The translations under genes were made by a program, and so were the position numbers. This document shows, in pieces, positions 35,311-44,773 of a stretch of 64,000 nt of DNA. The first letter of the stretch is position 1. Each line of letters begins with the position of its first letter. Below the pieces are notes generated by a model. The model made no database searches. It saw only the letters and a list, made by a program, of their open reading frames with translations, and was not told the origin of the DNA. This DNA is from Alcanivoracaceae bacterium (GTDB lineage: Bacteria > Pseudomonadota > Gammaproteobacteria > Pseudomonadales > Alcanivoracaceae): contig JARGPU010000001.1 in NCBI GenBank assembly GCA_029210325.1, positions 568,126-632,125 of the forward strand, in the 5' to 3' direction.

Positions 35311-35648
35311 GGCGGGCTCCGCAGTAACAGCTTGAGCAGGGCGGTGACCAACAGCAGCGCAATGATTGTGCCGGCGACGATGGACACCAGCAGGGCTAAA
35401 CCGTGTTCCGAGTAGCGATCCCATTCCAGCACGATGCCGATACCGATAGGGAAGAACAGCAGAGTCAGGTTACCGATCAGCAGGTTGGCGGCGGGCGCCA
35501 CGCGCTGCAGTACCGCCGCTCGGGTGGTCAGGGCGACCAGCAGCAGCACCATGCCCAGCACCGGGCCAGGCAGTGGCAGGTCGAAGGTGCGAACCAGCAG
35601 ATCGCCGGCAAACTGGAATGCCAGCAGGATTAGCAGGCCATCAAGCAT
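35307..35648 (-). CDS. lrgA: CidA/LrgA family holin-like protein
   Basis: The 113-aa protein has four membrane helices with the family patterns [13 protein letters not shown] and [14 protein letters not shown]. It overlaps the end of dsbB by 8 bp and the start of lrgB by 4 bp. It pairs with LrgB to form the membrane system that controls autolysis or organic acid export. Confidence 0.9.
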   Translation of the reverse strand: MLDGLLILLAFQFAGDLLVRTFDLPLPGPVLGMVLLLVALTTRAAVLQRVAPAANLLIGNLTLLFFPIGIGIVLEWDRYSEHGLALLVSIVAGTIIALLLVTALLKLLLRSPP

Positions 35649-36147
35649 GGCGACGCAGTAGCTGGAACAGGGCCACGGCAGTCAGGCCGATCGCCACCAG
35701 CAGCGACCACATGGGCAGGGAGACGCCGAGAAACAGCCAGTCGATCTTGGCGCATTCGCCGGAGCCAGTCAGCACCATGCTCATCACTTCGAGGAATGGA
35801 AACACGTCCATCATATAGTCCAGTGCCGGACCACAGGCAGGCACGTCCTCGGGCGGTAGCCCTTGCAGCCAGATATGGCGGGCGGCCACGGCGCCACCGC
35901 CGACAGCGCCGATGCCGGCCAGCGCAGCGTAAATACGTTGGCCCACGGCGCCCGGGTTATGCAGGGTGGCGAGCAGGAAGAACAGCCCGGCAAAAATCAC
36001 TCCGACACGCTGGAAAATACACAGCGGGCAGGGGTCGAGCCCCTCGAAGTGCTCCAGATACAAAGCGCCAGCGATGGCCACAAAGCAGGCGAGGAAGGCG
36101 AAAAAATTAAGTAAACGGGGTGCCAGCAGACGGGTTATCAGGGTCAC
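35641..36147 (-). CDS. dsbB: Disulfide bond formation protein DsbB
   Basis: The 168-aa four-helix membrane protein has the first periplasmic redox pair CPLC (residues 40-43, [10 protein letters not shown]) and a second pair formed by Cys at about 104 ([12 protein letters not shown]) and about 130 (GECAKIDW). It passes electrons from DsbA to quinone. The downstream overlap with lrgA is unusual and suggests joint expression with the holin-like pair. Confidence 0.93.
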   Translation of the reverse strand: MTLITRLLAPRLLNFFAFLACFVAIAGALYLEHFEGLDPCPLCIFQRVGVIFAGLFFLLATLHNPGAVGQRIYAALAGIGAVGGGAVAARHIWLQGLPPEDVPACGPALDYMMDVFPFLEVMSMVLTGSGECAKIDWLFLGVSLPMWSLLVAIGLTAVALFQLLRRHA

Positions 36148-36262
36148 TGCGACCTCTCCTGTCGGGTTTGGACAACGGCCAATGTGCGGCGAAGATTAGG
36201 GAAAAGGCCGCCGACAGGCAACCTGCATAGTCGCAGACCATGCTTTATCAGCGGGGTTCCAC

Positions 36263-36454
36263 TTAGCTGGCGGCGCGTTGTTCGGTCTGTTTGCGCAGCC
36301 AGGCTTCGTTACCCTCCGCCCAACCGGACTCCCACCACTGGGCCAGGGTTTCGTCGTCATGCGGGCAACCGGTCGAGGAACGACCGCTGAGGCCCCACAG
36401 GCAGCCCTGATTGTAGGCTTTGTTGCACTCATCATTACTGTGTTGCGATTTCAT
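36263..36454 (-). CDS. Ribosome modulation factor-like protein
   Basis: The protein is 63 aa from ATG 36454 (GGAGTGTTCGCAG upstream). The pattern ECNKAYNQGCLWGLSGRS-x-x-x-CP-x(7)-WW-x-x-GWAEG-x-EAW matches the Rmf family (A-x-x-x-G-x-x-x-G-x-x-GRS-x-x-x-CP-x(n)-W-x-x-GWREG), which dimerises 70S ribosomes into 100S in stationary phase. It has an extra pair of Cys and a diverged N-terminus compared with E. coli Rmf, so it may be a second paralogue. Confidence 0.7.
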   Translation of the reverse strand: MKSQHSNDECNKAYNQGCLWGLSGRSSTGCPHDDETLAQWWESGWAEGNEAWLRKQTEQRAAS

Positions 36455-36559
36455 CTGCGAACACTCCATGAACAGCTTTAAAGCTACCACGGAGAGGCGG
36501 GCACAATGATGCCGCTCGGTTCACAGAACGGCCCTTTGGTCTGCATGGTGAGGTATCAG

Positions 36560-38131
36560 TCAGTCACGAAAGTAATCAGCAAGAAACTCAGCGAATGGTT
36601 GTTGGGGTTCGGCTTCCCGCGCGGCTTGTTCGGCAATGCTCTGCGCTGCCAGATCAGCAAACAGTTTTGCATCCTGGTCGCTGGGCGGATGATCGCGGAA
36701 CAGACTGCGATGCAGCTGCGCCTGACGCATGGCGAACTCGAAGAATCCGATCTTCTCCTGAGCCATGGTTTCCAGTACCCGGGCGGATGGGGTCAGTTGC
36801 GGGTTGGCGATTTTTTCGCGCTGCAGGGTCAGCGAGCGTTGGTAGTGTGAGTCGCCTTCAGCCTGATCGTATAGCGTGGCCAGCTCCTGCATCTGATCAA
36901 GCAATTGGTTGGCCCATTGCTGCAGGTCAACCTGACGGCCGCCACGGCACAGTTTGATATTTGCTTCGCGACCGTTGTACACGGTCTGACGAATATTCTG
37001 TTTGGCTGCGATCTGATCGCAGGCTTCCACCAAGGGTGAGTCCTCAAGCAGGCAGAAACTGGCAAACAGATCAATAAAGCGCATGGTGTCTTCGCTGATG
37101 CCCACCGCTTCGAATGGGTCCAGATCCAGCACCCGTACTTCGATGTACTCAACGCCGCCGCGCTGCAGGGCCTGAGTGGGGCGCTCACCTTGATGGATGC
37201 TGCGCTTGGGCCGGATTGATGAGTAGTACTCGTTTTCAATTTGCAGAATGTTGTCGTTCAGCTGACGGTAATCACCATCGACACAGACGCCTATTTCTTC
37301 ATAGGAAGGCTCGGGTGTGTGGATGGCATGGTTGAGCGTGCGCACGTAGCTATCGATATCGTTGTAGCTGATATGCAGGCTCGACTGGGCGTTATTTTGA
37401 TAGCCCAGATCACTCATTCGCAGTGAGGTGGCGCCGGGCCTGAACAGACTGTGATCAGCGCGCCTGAGCAGCTGGTGATCGCGCCCTTTGAGGAACGATC
37501 CGCACACCGCCGGGGAAGCGCCGAACAAATAGGTTAGCAACCAGCTGTAACGGTGAAAGTTGCGCAGCAGGTCGAAGTAGCGCGCAGAAATATAATCCTG
37601 CAGCGGACGTTGATCATTCTCTGCCTGCTGATGAATTTCCCAGAACGACTTTGGCCAGGAAAAGTTGTAGTGAATACCGGCGATGGTTTGCATGCGGCGG
37701 CCATAACGATGGCCAAGTCCGAGTCGGTAAATATGCTTCATGCGGCCAATATTGGAGCTGCCGTAGTAGGCCACTGGAACATCTTCATCACTGCTGACCT
37801 GGCACGGCATGGAATTAACCCAGAGTAACTCGTCGCCAAGTTGGCTATAGGTGTAGCGATGCACCCGATCAAGAAACTCCAGAGGAGTGCGCACGCCGGT
37901 GGTGGCCGGGGTAATAAATTCGAGCAGTGCTTCAGAGTAATCCGTAGTGATATGCGGATGGGTCAGTGCCGAGCCCAGTGACTGCGGATGAGGGGTATGC
38001 GCCAGCGTTCCCTGTGGGGTGATGCGCAGACTTTCCTTTTCTATGCCGCGTCGGATATCGCGCAGTGTTGGTGCGATATTGGCATCCGTCAGAGCTTGCA
38101 GGCGGCGATTCAGGGTTTCGCTCATTCGCAT
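36560..38131 (-). CDS. gshA: Glutamate-cysteine ligase
   Basis: The 523-aa protein is a class I (gammaproteobacterial) GshA: GIEKESLRITPQG, TTDYSEALLEFITP, GIHYNFSWP and the active-site region RFIDLFASFCLLEDSP. It makes gamma-glutamylcysteine, the first step of glutathione synthesis. Start choice between Met1 and Met3 is not resolvable. It lies between tex and the Rmf-like gene, with a 20-bp perfect palindrome upstream. Confidence 0.96.
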   Translation of the reverse strand: MRMSETLNRRLQALTDANIAPTLRDIRRGIEKESLRITPQGTLAHTPHPQSLGSALTHPHITTDYSEALLEFITPATTGVRTPLEFLDRVHRYTYSQLGDELLWVNSMPCQVSSDEDVPVAYYGSSNIGRMKHIYRLGLGHRYGRRMQTIAGIHYNFSWPKSFWEIHQQAENDQRPLQDYISARYFDLLRNFHRYSWLLTYLFGASPAVCGSFLKGRDHQLLRRADHSLFRPGATSLRMSDLGYQNNAQSSLHISYNDIDSYVRTLNHAIHTPEPSYEEIGVCVDGDYRQLNDNILQIENEYYSSIRPKRSIHQGERPTQALQRGGVEYIEVRVLDLDPFEAVGISEDTMRFIDLFASFCLLEDSPLVEACDQIAAKQNIRQTVYNGREANIKLCRGGRQVDLQQWANQLLDQMQELATLYDQAEGDSHYQRSLTLQREKIANPQLTPSARVLETMAQEKIGFFEFAMRQAQLHRSLFRDHPPSDQDAKLFADLAAQSIAEQAAREAEPQQPFAEFLADYFRD

Positions 38132-38146
38132 TAATCCGCAGTGGCG

Positions 38147-38166
38147 GGCGCAGCCATGGCTGCGCC
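38147..38166. repeat. Perfect 20-bp palindrome between tex and gshA
   Basis: GGCGCAGCC-AT-GGCTGCGCC is exactly palindromic and lies in the 41-bp gap after the tex stop and before the gshA start, on the minus strand. It may act as a transcript-end hairpin or a binding site; no T run follows. Confidence 0.6.
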
Positions 38167-38172
38167 TGATGT

Positions 38173-40545
38173 TTATTTACCTTTCTTTTTCGCTTCTTCC
38201 TGAGCCTTGGCAAACAGTGCCGCCATACCACCGGTGGCTGCTGGCGGTGCAGACTTCTGTCTGCTTGCACCGCCGCCGCCGGGCCGGCCACCCTGACGAG
38301 GGCGACTATTCTGGCTGCGGTTATCGCCGGCGGCAGGACGTTCATCATGCCGGTCTTCAAGGCGCATTGTCAGGCCAATACGTTTACGGGCCAGATCCAC
38401 TTCTACTACTTTGACCTTGACGATGTCTCCCGGCGCTACCACTTCATGGGGGTCCTTGACGAAGGTATTGGATAGCGCAGAAACATGCACCAGGCCATCC
38501 TGATGTACGCCGATATCAACGAAGGCACCGAAGTTAGTGACGTTGGTTACCGCGCCTTCCAGAATCATGCCCGGCTTGAGGTCTTTCATTTCCTCAACGC
38601 CTTCCTTGAACTCGGCGGCTTTGAACTCCGGGCGTGGATCGCGTCCCGGCTTCTCCAGTTCGCTGATGATGTCTTTTACCGTCGGCACCCCGAATCGCTC
38701 GCAGATGTAATCCGCCGGATCCAGCTTGCGCAGGAAGCTGATATCGCCAACCAGATCCTGTAGCGGACGACCATGTTTGGCAGCGATCCGCTCCACCACC
38801 ACATAGGCTTCCGGGTGCACTGCGGAGCTGTCCAGCGGGTTCTCGCTACGCATCACGCGCAGGAAGCCGGCGGCCTGTTCAAAAGTTTTCTCGCCCAGGC
38901 GTGGCACCTGTTTCAGTGCATCACGGTTGGCGAAGACGCCATTCTTTTCCCGGTAACTGACGATGTTGCTGGCGATAGTGCCGTTCAGACCGGCAATGCG
39001 CGCCAGCAATGGCGCGGATGCGGTGTTCACATCAACGCCCACCGCGTTTACACAGTCTTCCACCACGCCATCAAGGCTGCGGGCCAGTTTGATCTGGCTG
39101 ACATCGTGCTGGTACTGGCCGACGCCGATGGACTTTGGATCAATTTTTACCAACTCCGCCAGAGGGTCCTGCAGGCGTCGGGCGATGGACACGGCGCCAC
39201 GGTAGGACACATCAAGGTCGGGGAACTCGCGGGCCGCCAACTCGGAGGCTGAGTACACCGAAGCGCCGGCTTCGTTAACGATGATCTTGCTGATTTTCTG
39301 GTCCGGTAGTTTTTTCATTACTTCCCCGGCCAGCTTGTCGGTTTCCCGGCCGGCGGTGCCATTGCCGATGGCGATCAGCGCTACCTTGTACTTCACGCAC
39401 AGGGCGCCAAGGACGGCCAGCGACTGGTCCCAGCGATTCTGTGGCACATGGGGAAAAATAGTGCAGGACTCCAGCAGCTTGCCGGTCTGATCGACCACCA
39501 CCACCTTGACCCCGGTGCGCAGGCCCGGGTCCAGACCCATGGTGGCGTGCATGCCGGCTGGCGGCGACATCAGCAGGGCTTTCAGGTTGCGTGAGAATAC
39601 CGAGATGGCACCTTCTTCAGCCATCTCGCGGATGCGCCCAAGAAGCTCGGTTTCCAGATGGGTGGCCAGTTTGATCTTCCAGGTCCAGCGCACGGTTTCT
39701 GCCAGCCAGGTATCGCCGGCCCGTTGCTGATTAGTCCACTCAATGGACTTTGCGACCATGTCTTCGCATGGGTGCGGCAATGAACTTTCCAGCTCTTCCG
39801 GCAGCGCCATGCTGACATGCAGCACACCCTCATTGCGGCCGCGGAACAGAGCCAGGGCACGGTGCGAGGGAATCTCGGAAAGCTTTTCGTTGTAATCAAA
39901 ATAGTCGCGGAACTTACTTGCTTCATCTTCTTTGCCGTCGGCCACCTTGGCGGTGACGATGGCGTGCTGCCATAGCCAGGTACGCAGCCGGGTGAGCAGG
40001 TCGGCGTTTTCTGCAAAGCGCTCCATCAAGATCTGTTTGGCGCCGTCCAATGCATCTTTGGCGCTATTGATGTTGTGCTCCGTGCTCAGGTAGCCGTTGG
40101 CCAGCTCTTCCGGATTTTGCGACGGGTCGGCGAGGATGGCATCAGCCAGCGGTTCCAGACCTGCTTCACGGGCGATCATGGCGCGGGTGCGACGCTTTGG
40201 CTTGTACGGCAGGTACAGATCTTCCAGGCGGGTCTTGCTGTCGGCGGCCAGAATCTGTGCTTCCAGCGTCGGGGTCAGCTTGTCCTGCTCGGTAATGCTT
40301 TTCAGGATCGCCGTGCGGCGATCTTCCAGCTCGCGCAGGTAGCGCAGGCGCTCATCCAGGTTACGCAGCTGGGTGTCGTCGAGGCCGCCGGTGGCCTCTT
40401 TGCGGTAACGGGCGATAAACGGCACGGTGGCGCCTTCATCAAGCAGGGCGACGGTGGCGCGGACCTGCTCCGGTTGGCAATTGATCTCGCTGGCGATGAT
40501 CGCTTCGATGCTGGCCTTGGTGGCGGCCGGGGTCGGGGTCGACAT
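38173..40545 (-). CDS. tex: RNA-binding transcription accessory protein Tex
   Basis: The 790-aa protein has the N-terminal Tex helical region ([37 protein letters not shown]), a YqgF-like domain ([16 protein letters not shown]), helix-hairpin-helix motifs (about residues 480-570) and a C-terminal S1 RNA-binding domain ([24 protein letters not shown]). The C-terminal tail is Gly/Arg-rich, unusually long and basic. Tex acts in transcription and RNA binding, and some members help DNA repair or toxin regulation. It lies immediately after gshA on the same strand. Confidence 0.95.
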   Translation of the reverse strand: MSTPTPAATKASIEAIIASEINCQPEQVRATVALLDEGATVPFIARYRKEATGGLDDTQLRNLDERLRYLRELEDRRTAILKSITEQDKLTPTLEAQILAADSKTRLEDLYLPYKPKRRTRAMIAREAGLEPLADAILADPSQNPEELANGYLSTEHNINSAKDALDGAKQILMERFAENADLLTRLRTWLWQHAIVTAKVADGKEDEASKFRDYFDYNEKLSEIPSHRALALFRGRNEGVLHVSMALPEELESSLPHPCEDMVAKSIEWTNQQRAGDTWLAETVRWTWKIKLATHLETELLGRIREMAEEGAISVFSRNLKALLMSPPAGMHATMGLDPGLRTGVKVVVVDQTGKLLESCTIFPHVPQNRWDQSLAVLGALCVKYKVALIAIGNGTAGRETDKLAGEVMKKLPDQKISKIIVNEAGASVYSASELAAREFPDLDVSYRGAVSIARRLQDPLAELVKIDPKSIGVGQYQHDVSQIKLARSLDGVVEDCVNAVGVDVNTASAPLLARIAGLNGTIASNIVSYREKNGVFANRDALKQVPRLGEKTFEQAAGFLRVMRSENPLDSSAVHPEAYVVVERIAAKHGRPLQDLVGDISFLRKLDPADYICERFGVPTVKDIISELEKPGRDPRPEFKAAEFKEGVEEMKDLKPGMILEGAVTNVTNFGAFVDIGVHQDGLVHVSALSNTFVKDPHEVVAPGDIVKVKVVEVDLARKRIGLTMRLEDRHDERPAAGDNRSQNSRPRQGGRPGGGGASRQKSAPPAATGGMAALFAKAQEEAKKKGK

Positions 40546-40566
40546 GGAGAAAAAATCCCTCAGGCA

Positions 40567-40609
40567 AAAAACACAACGGCCGGCATCATAGGCAATGAGG
40601 CCGGCCGTT
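40567..40609 (-). terminator. Intrinsic terminator after the PilH-like gene
   Basis: On the minus strand AACGGCCGG (40609-40601) pairs with CCGGCCGTT (40583-40575) across a 17-nt loop, followed by GTGTTTTTTGCC. It ends 21 bp before the tex start. Confidence 0.75.
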
Positions 40610-40638
40610 CACAGATTGTATTTTTGTGCTGAATGGTG

Positions 40639-41001
40639 TCAGCCGAGCAGTTCGTTGACCTTGCTGATCAGCGCATTCTCTTGCACGGGCTTGACCAGAT
40701 AGGCTTTGGCGCCTTGACGCTCGCCCCATACCTTGTCGGTATCTTGATCCTTGGTGGTCACCAGAATCACCGGAATATGAGCCGTGGACGGCTCTTTGGT
40801 GATCTTGCGGGTGGCCTGAAATCCGTTCAGTTCCGGCATGACCACGTCCATCAGGATCAGGTCAGGCAGTTCTTTTTTCGCCATCTCCACCCCTTCCAGG
40901 CCATTGGTGGCGGTCACTGTCTGGTGACCATGGCTCTCCACGATCTTGATCATGTTAGCCATTTGGGTGGGGGAATCATCAACGATAAGGATCTTTGCCA
41001 T
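40639..41001 (-). CDS. PilH-like single-domain response regulator
   Basis: The protein is 120 aa from ATG 41001; the longer frame has no better start. It is one receiver domain: acidic pocket DDS, phospho-acceptor Asp in LILMDVVMPELNGF, Thr in VTTKDQ and Lys in YLVKPVQ. The text VTTKDQDTDKVWGERQGA is close to PilH, which acts in twitching motility chemosensing. No other pil genes are near, so its partner kinase is elsewhere. Confidence 0.85.
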   Translation of the reverse strand: MAKILIVDDSPTQMANMIKIVESHGHQTVTATNGLEGVEMAKKELPDLILMDVVMPELNGFQATRKITKEPSTAHIPVILVTTKDQDTDKVWGERQGAKAYLVKPVQENALISKVNELLG

Positions 41002-41152
41002 GGGGTACTTTCTCCGCTCTTTCCCGGGGACCATCTGGGTGGCCTCATTCAGCTCATCATCATAGCAGCGCAGTGAAATTGCCACACCTGCTGTTTACAT
41101 GATTTCACCGTCAGGCGGCGGCGTCTGTCAGATGAGCGGTCAAGCGGCAGGC

Positions 41153-44100
41153 TTAGCGCCTGAAAGTGACCCGGGCACGGCGCAGCCAGCGCAGCAAGAT
41201 CACTGTCAGGCCGACTTCCAGCAGCAGCCGCATGGCCAGTTGCCATTGGTCCAGAGCCAGTGTTTGCAGGGCTGGATCAAAGCGGCTTAGCACGCTGCCA
41301 ATTAACAGCAGTGGCAGGCCAGTTAGCAGCAGTATCCGGCTGCGGCTACGCACTGCCAGTTGCTGACCGAACAGGGCACGCAGAGCCTGAATGGCCAGCC
41401 AGCCAAGCAGTAGAGTAGTGAGTAGTGCCAGGATTAGTGCGCCGCTGACACCGTTCTCCCTGATCAGCCCGAGCAGCATGAGCAGGTGGCCGAGCAATTG
41501 CAGGCTAAATAGCAGCAGCAAGCCAGTGGGCCACCACAGGCTGCCGCGTAGGCCCGGTTCTGGCTCTTCGCTGCGGCGATACTGCTTTGGATCGAAGTGC
41601 CAGGCTTCGGTAACCGTAGCGGGTAGCTGGCGGGGCATTATGGCCTGACCGATAAGCCCGGTGAGTCGTGCCAGCTTGGGTTTGGATTCCTCAATGATCA
41701 TCAGCATGCTCGGCACTACCAGCAGGATCAGTACGGTGCCAAAGCTCAGACCGAATACCAGACTGACCGCCATGGGTTTGAGGAACTGCGCCTGCAGTGA
41801 GGTTTCCAGCAGAATCGGCGCCAGACCGGCCACCGTGGTAATGGAGGTCAGCAATACCGCCCGCAGACGGCGCACGCAGGCCTCGACAATGGCATCGAAA
41901 CGGTCCATGCCGTCGGCCACCAGCTGGCGGAAGAAGCTCACCAGCACGATGGAGTCGTTGACAATAATGCCAGCCAGTCCGAACAGGCCCATGATGGAAA
42001 ACATGGAGAACTTGACGCCGAATATGCCCATAAACAGATGGCCAATTACGGCGCCGGTGAAGCCAAACATGATCGCCGTCATGATCGCCAGCGGCCAGGA
42101 CCAGCTGGCAAATACCCAGGCCAGAATGATGTAGATCAGCGCCAGCGCCAGCATTTGCCCGGTCTGGATATCGCGCATGTTTTCGGCCTGCTCCTTGAGC
42201 TTGCCTTCGACATCCACGCTGATGTGATAGCGCGCCTGAATCTCGGGCAGCACCCGCTCGGTGAGGTCTTGAATAATCTGATTGGCATTGCCCTGTTCGG
42301 GGTCAAGATCGGCGGACACCACCACGGACAGCCGGCCATCTACCCGGCGCAGCAAATCAACTCCCTGACGACTGCTGAAGGTAACCACGTCGCTAAGTAG
42401 CAGGGTGTCGCCGTTGGGGGCAATTATCGGCATGCGGTCCAGCGCCGACAGGCTGCCCCGTTCGCTGTCCGGCAGCATTACCCGCACTTCTACTTCATCG
42501 TCCTGATCGTTGAAAAGCTGAGCCAGAGTGCCGTCGAAAGCGCTGCGTAACTGGGCGGCCACAGAGGTCAGGGTCAACCCTAGTGCTCGTGCCTCGGCGG
42601 TTAGCTCAAAGGTGAGTTGTTCCTTGCCCCAGGGCAGATCATCTTCGACATTGCTGATACCGCTGTAACGATTCAGAGCGTCCTGTATTTCCAGTGACGC
42701 AGCCTTCAGCGTACTGATGTCGGCGCCACCCAGGCGCAGGGCCACCGGGCTGCCGGGCGGGCCTGCATCCGGCTGGCCAATGGTGAGCAGCTCCAGGCCT
42801 GGCGGAGAGATAATTCTTTCCCGCCAAGCGGCGATAAATTTGTCGTTGGACACGCTGCGAGCATTGCCGGTCCAAACCTCTACTACCAATGTGCCGTAGT
42901 GGTCGCCCAGTTTATTGCGACTGCCGCCGATGCTTGGGAAGCCGGCGGCACTGCGATGAATTTGCACCACAGTTTCGACGATATCGTCGTCAAATGAGGT
43001 GTCGGTTTCCTGCAAGGTGGTTTCCAGATGATTGAGGAAACGGTCAACAGTGCGTTGATCGGTGCCGGCGCTGAATTCCACTACAGCGCGCAGCTGGTCG
43101 CCATCCACCGGCGGGAAGAAGGTGAACTTGAGCCAGCCGGTGGCAACAATGGCGAGGGCCACAAAAAATGCGCAGAAAGCACCGGTGACTACCGCATAGC
43201 GTCGCTCAATGGCCCAGCGCACCATGGGGCGGAAAGTGTTTTCCCGGAAGCGGTCAAAACGTTGATCCAGTCGTTCGCGCAGGCCACCTTGCTGGATCTC
43301 CTTGTTGGCAAAGCTGTGATGCAGGTGACCGGGCAGAATCAGGAAACACTCGATCAGCGAAGCGATGATCACGCAGATCATCACGAACGGAATATCGAAA
43401 GCGATTTTGCCCATGGCGCCGCCCATTAGCGCCAGCGGCAGGAATGCAGCAATGGTGGTCAGTGATGAGGCCACCACTGGCCAGAACATTCTTCTTGCGC
43501 CGCCAATGGCTGCACGCAGAGGTGACTCCCCCTGCTGCAGGTGGGTCAGGGTGTCTTCACCAACAACGATGGCATCATCAACAATGACCCCTAGCGCCAG
43601 GATCAGGCCAAACAAGCTGATCATGTTAATGGTGCCACCCATCAACAGCAGCACGCCCAGTGTTGCCATAAAAGACACGGGAATGCCGACAGTGACCCAC
43701 CATGCCACCCGCGCATTGAGAAAAAAGAACAGCGTGGCGATCACCAGAATCAGACCGGTTATGCCGTTCCACATCAGTGTTTCTATTCGGTCGCGCAGGT
43801 GCTTCCAGGTTTCGAAGTAGACATGCATGTGCATGCCGTCCGGCAGGCTGGGCTGCACCTCTGCGATCCACTCCTGCATGATGGCGGCGGAGTCCAGCGA
43901 GTCATCCTTCTCCGCCCGCATCACCTGAATTTCAATGGCCGGAAAGCCTTTGTAAGTCATGTAGGGCTGTTCATCGCGCGGCCGTCTTTCGATCAGCGCA
44001 ATGTCACCCAGTCGCAGCAGGCGGCCGCTCTGGTCGGTAAACAAAGGCAGGTCGGCAAAGCCCCGTTCATTACGGCGCTGGCCCAGTCCGCGCAATTGTT

Positions 44101-44773
44101 TGGCTGCTTCATCGCGGCCCACGGTGCCGGCAGGAATGTCGTCGCTGAACTGACGGATACGTACCGCCAGTTCATCCAGCGTCATACCCAGATCATGCAG
44201 ATTGGCGGTTGGCACCTGAATGGCCATTTCTTCAGCGGGCAGCCCGGCAAACTGTACCTGGCCGATGCCGCGTGACAGCAATTCGTTTTCCATGCGGCGT
44301 ACCAATGGCCGCAGTTCCGCCAGCGAGCCGCGCTCGGTATAAACCAGAATATTGCCGATGGGTGAGAAGCGATCCAGTTTCTGGACCACCGGCTGCTCTG
44401 CATCCTGGGGCAGATTACGGATGGTGCTAATGCGCTGGCGGACATCGGAAATGGCCAGGCTCAGATCAGTGCCGTCTTCCATTTCCATGAAAAACATGGC
44501 CCGACCCTGCTCGGAGCGGGCGGTCAGGCGGCGCATGTTAGCCAGCGTTTTAAGGTTCTGTTCTACCGGGATGGTGATGGCCCGTTCGATGTCTTCCGGG
44601 CTGGCGCCGCGCCATGGTACGGCCACGGTGATGTAATCGAAGTCGAAGGTCGGAAACAGCTGGCGGTTAAGCTGCTGCAGTCCGTACAGCCCTGCCATCA
44701 GCAGCAGCAGCATCAGCAGATTGGCGGCGAGACGGTGTTCCGTGAAACTGGCAATGATACCGCGCTGACTCAT
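41153..44773 (-). CDS. RND efflux pump inner-membrane protein with C-terminal membrane extension
   Basis: The 1206-aa protein has the standard RND core (about residues 1-1030) with 12 TM helices, two periplasmic porter/docking lobes and the proton-relay Asp pair in LGVIVDDAIVVGE, plus GLFGLAGIIVNDSIVL in the second half. Residues from about 1035 to 1206 are extra: a short cytoplasmic linker, then about four more hydrophobic helices, which AcrB-type proteins lack. The adaptor gene overlaps its start by 4 bp. The substrate range cannot be told. Confidence 0.92.
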   Translation of the reverse strand: MSQRGIIASFTEHRLAANLLMLLLLMAGLYGLQQLNRQLFPTFDFDYITVAVPWRGASPEDIERAITIPVEQNLKTLANMRRLTARSEQGRAMFFMEMEDGTDLSLAISDVRQRISTIRNLPQDAEQPVVQKLDRFSPIGNILVYTERGSLAELRPLVRRMENELLSRGIGQVQFAGLPAEEMAIQVPTANLHDLGMTLDELAVRIRQFSDDIPAGTVGRDEAAKQLRGLGQRRNERGFADLPLFTDQSGRLLRLGDIALIERRPRDEQPYMTYKGFPAIEIQVMRAEKDDSLDSAAIMQEWIAEVQPSLPDGMHMHVYFETWKHLRDRIETLMWNGITGLILVIATLFFFLNARVAWWVTVGIPVSFMATLGVLLLMGGTINMISLFGLILALGVIVDDAIVVGEDTLTHLQQGESPLRAAIGGARRMFWPVVASSLTTIAAFLPLALMGGAMGKIAFDIPFVMICVIIASLIECFLILPGHLHHSFANKEIQQGGLRERLDQRFDRFRENTFRPMVRWAIERRYAVVTGAFCAFFVALAIVATGWLKFTFFPPVDGDQLRAVVEFSAGTDQRTVDRFLNHLETTLQETDTSFDDDIVETVVQIHRSAAGFPSIGGSRNKLGDHYGTLVVEVWTGNARSVSNDKFIAAWRERIISPPGLELLTIGQPDAGPPGSPVALRLGGADISTLKAASLEIQDALNRYSGISNVEDDLPWGKEQLTFELTAEARALGLTLTSVAAQLRSAFDGTLAQLFNDQDDEVEVRVMLPDSERGSLSALDRMPIIAPNGDTLLLSDVVTFSSRQGVDLLRRVDGRLSVVVSADLDPEQGNANQIIQDLTERVLPEIQARYHISVDVEGKLKEQAENMRDIQTGQMLALALIYIILAWVFASWSWPLAIMTAIMFGFTGAVIGHLFMGIFGVKFSMFSIMGLFGLAGIIVNDSIVLVSFFRQLVADGMDRFDAIVEACVRRLRAVLLTSITTVAGLAPILLETSLQAQFLKPMAVSLVFGLSFGTVLILLVVPSMLMIIEESKPKLARLTGLIGQAIMPRQLPATVTEAWHFDPKQYRRSEEPEPGLRGSLWWPTGLLLLFSLQLLGHLLMLLGLIRENGVSGALILALLTTLLLGWLAIQALRALFGQQLAVRSRSRILLLTGLPLLLIGSVLSRFDPALQTLALDQWQLAMRLLLEVGLTVILLRWLRRARVTFRR

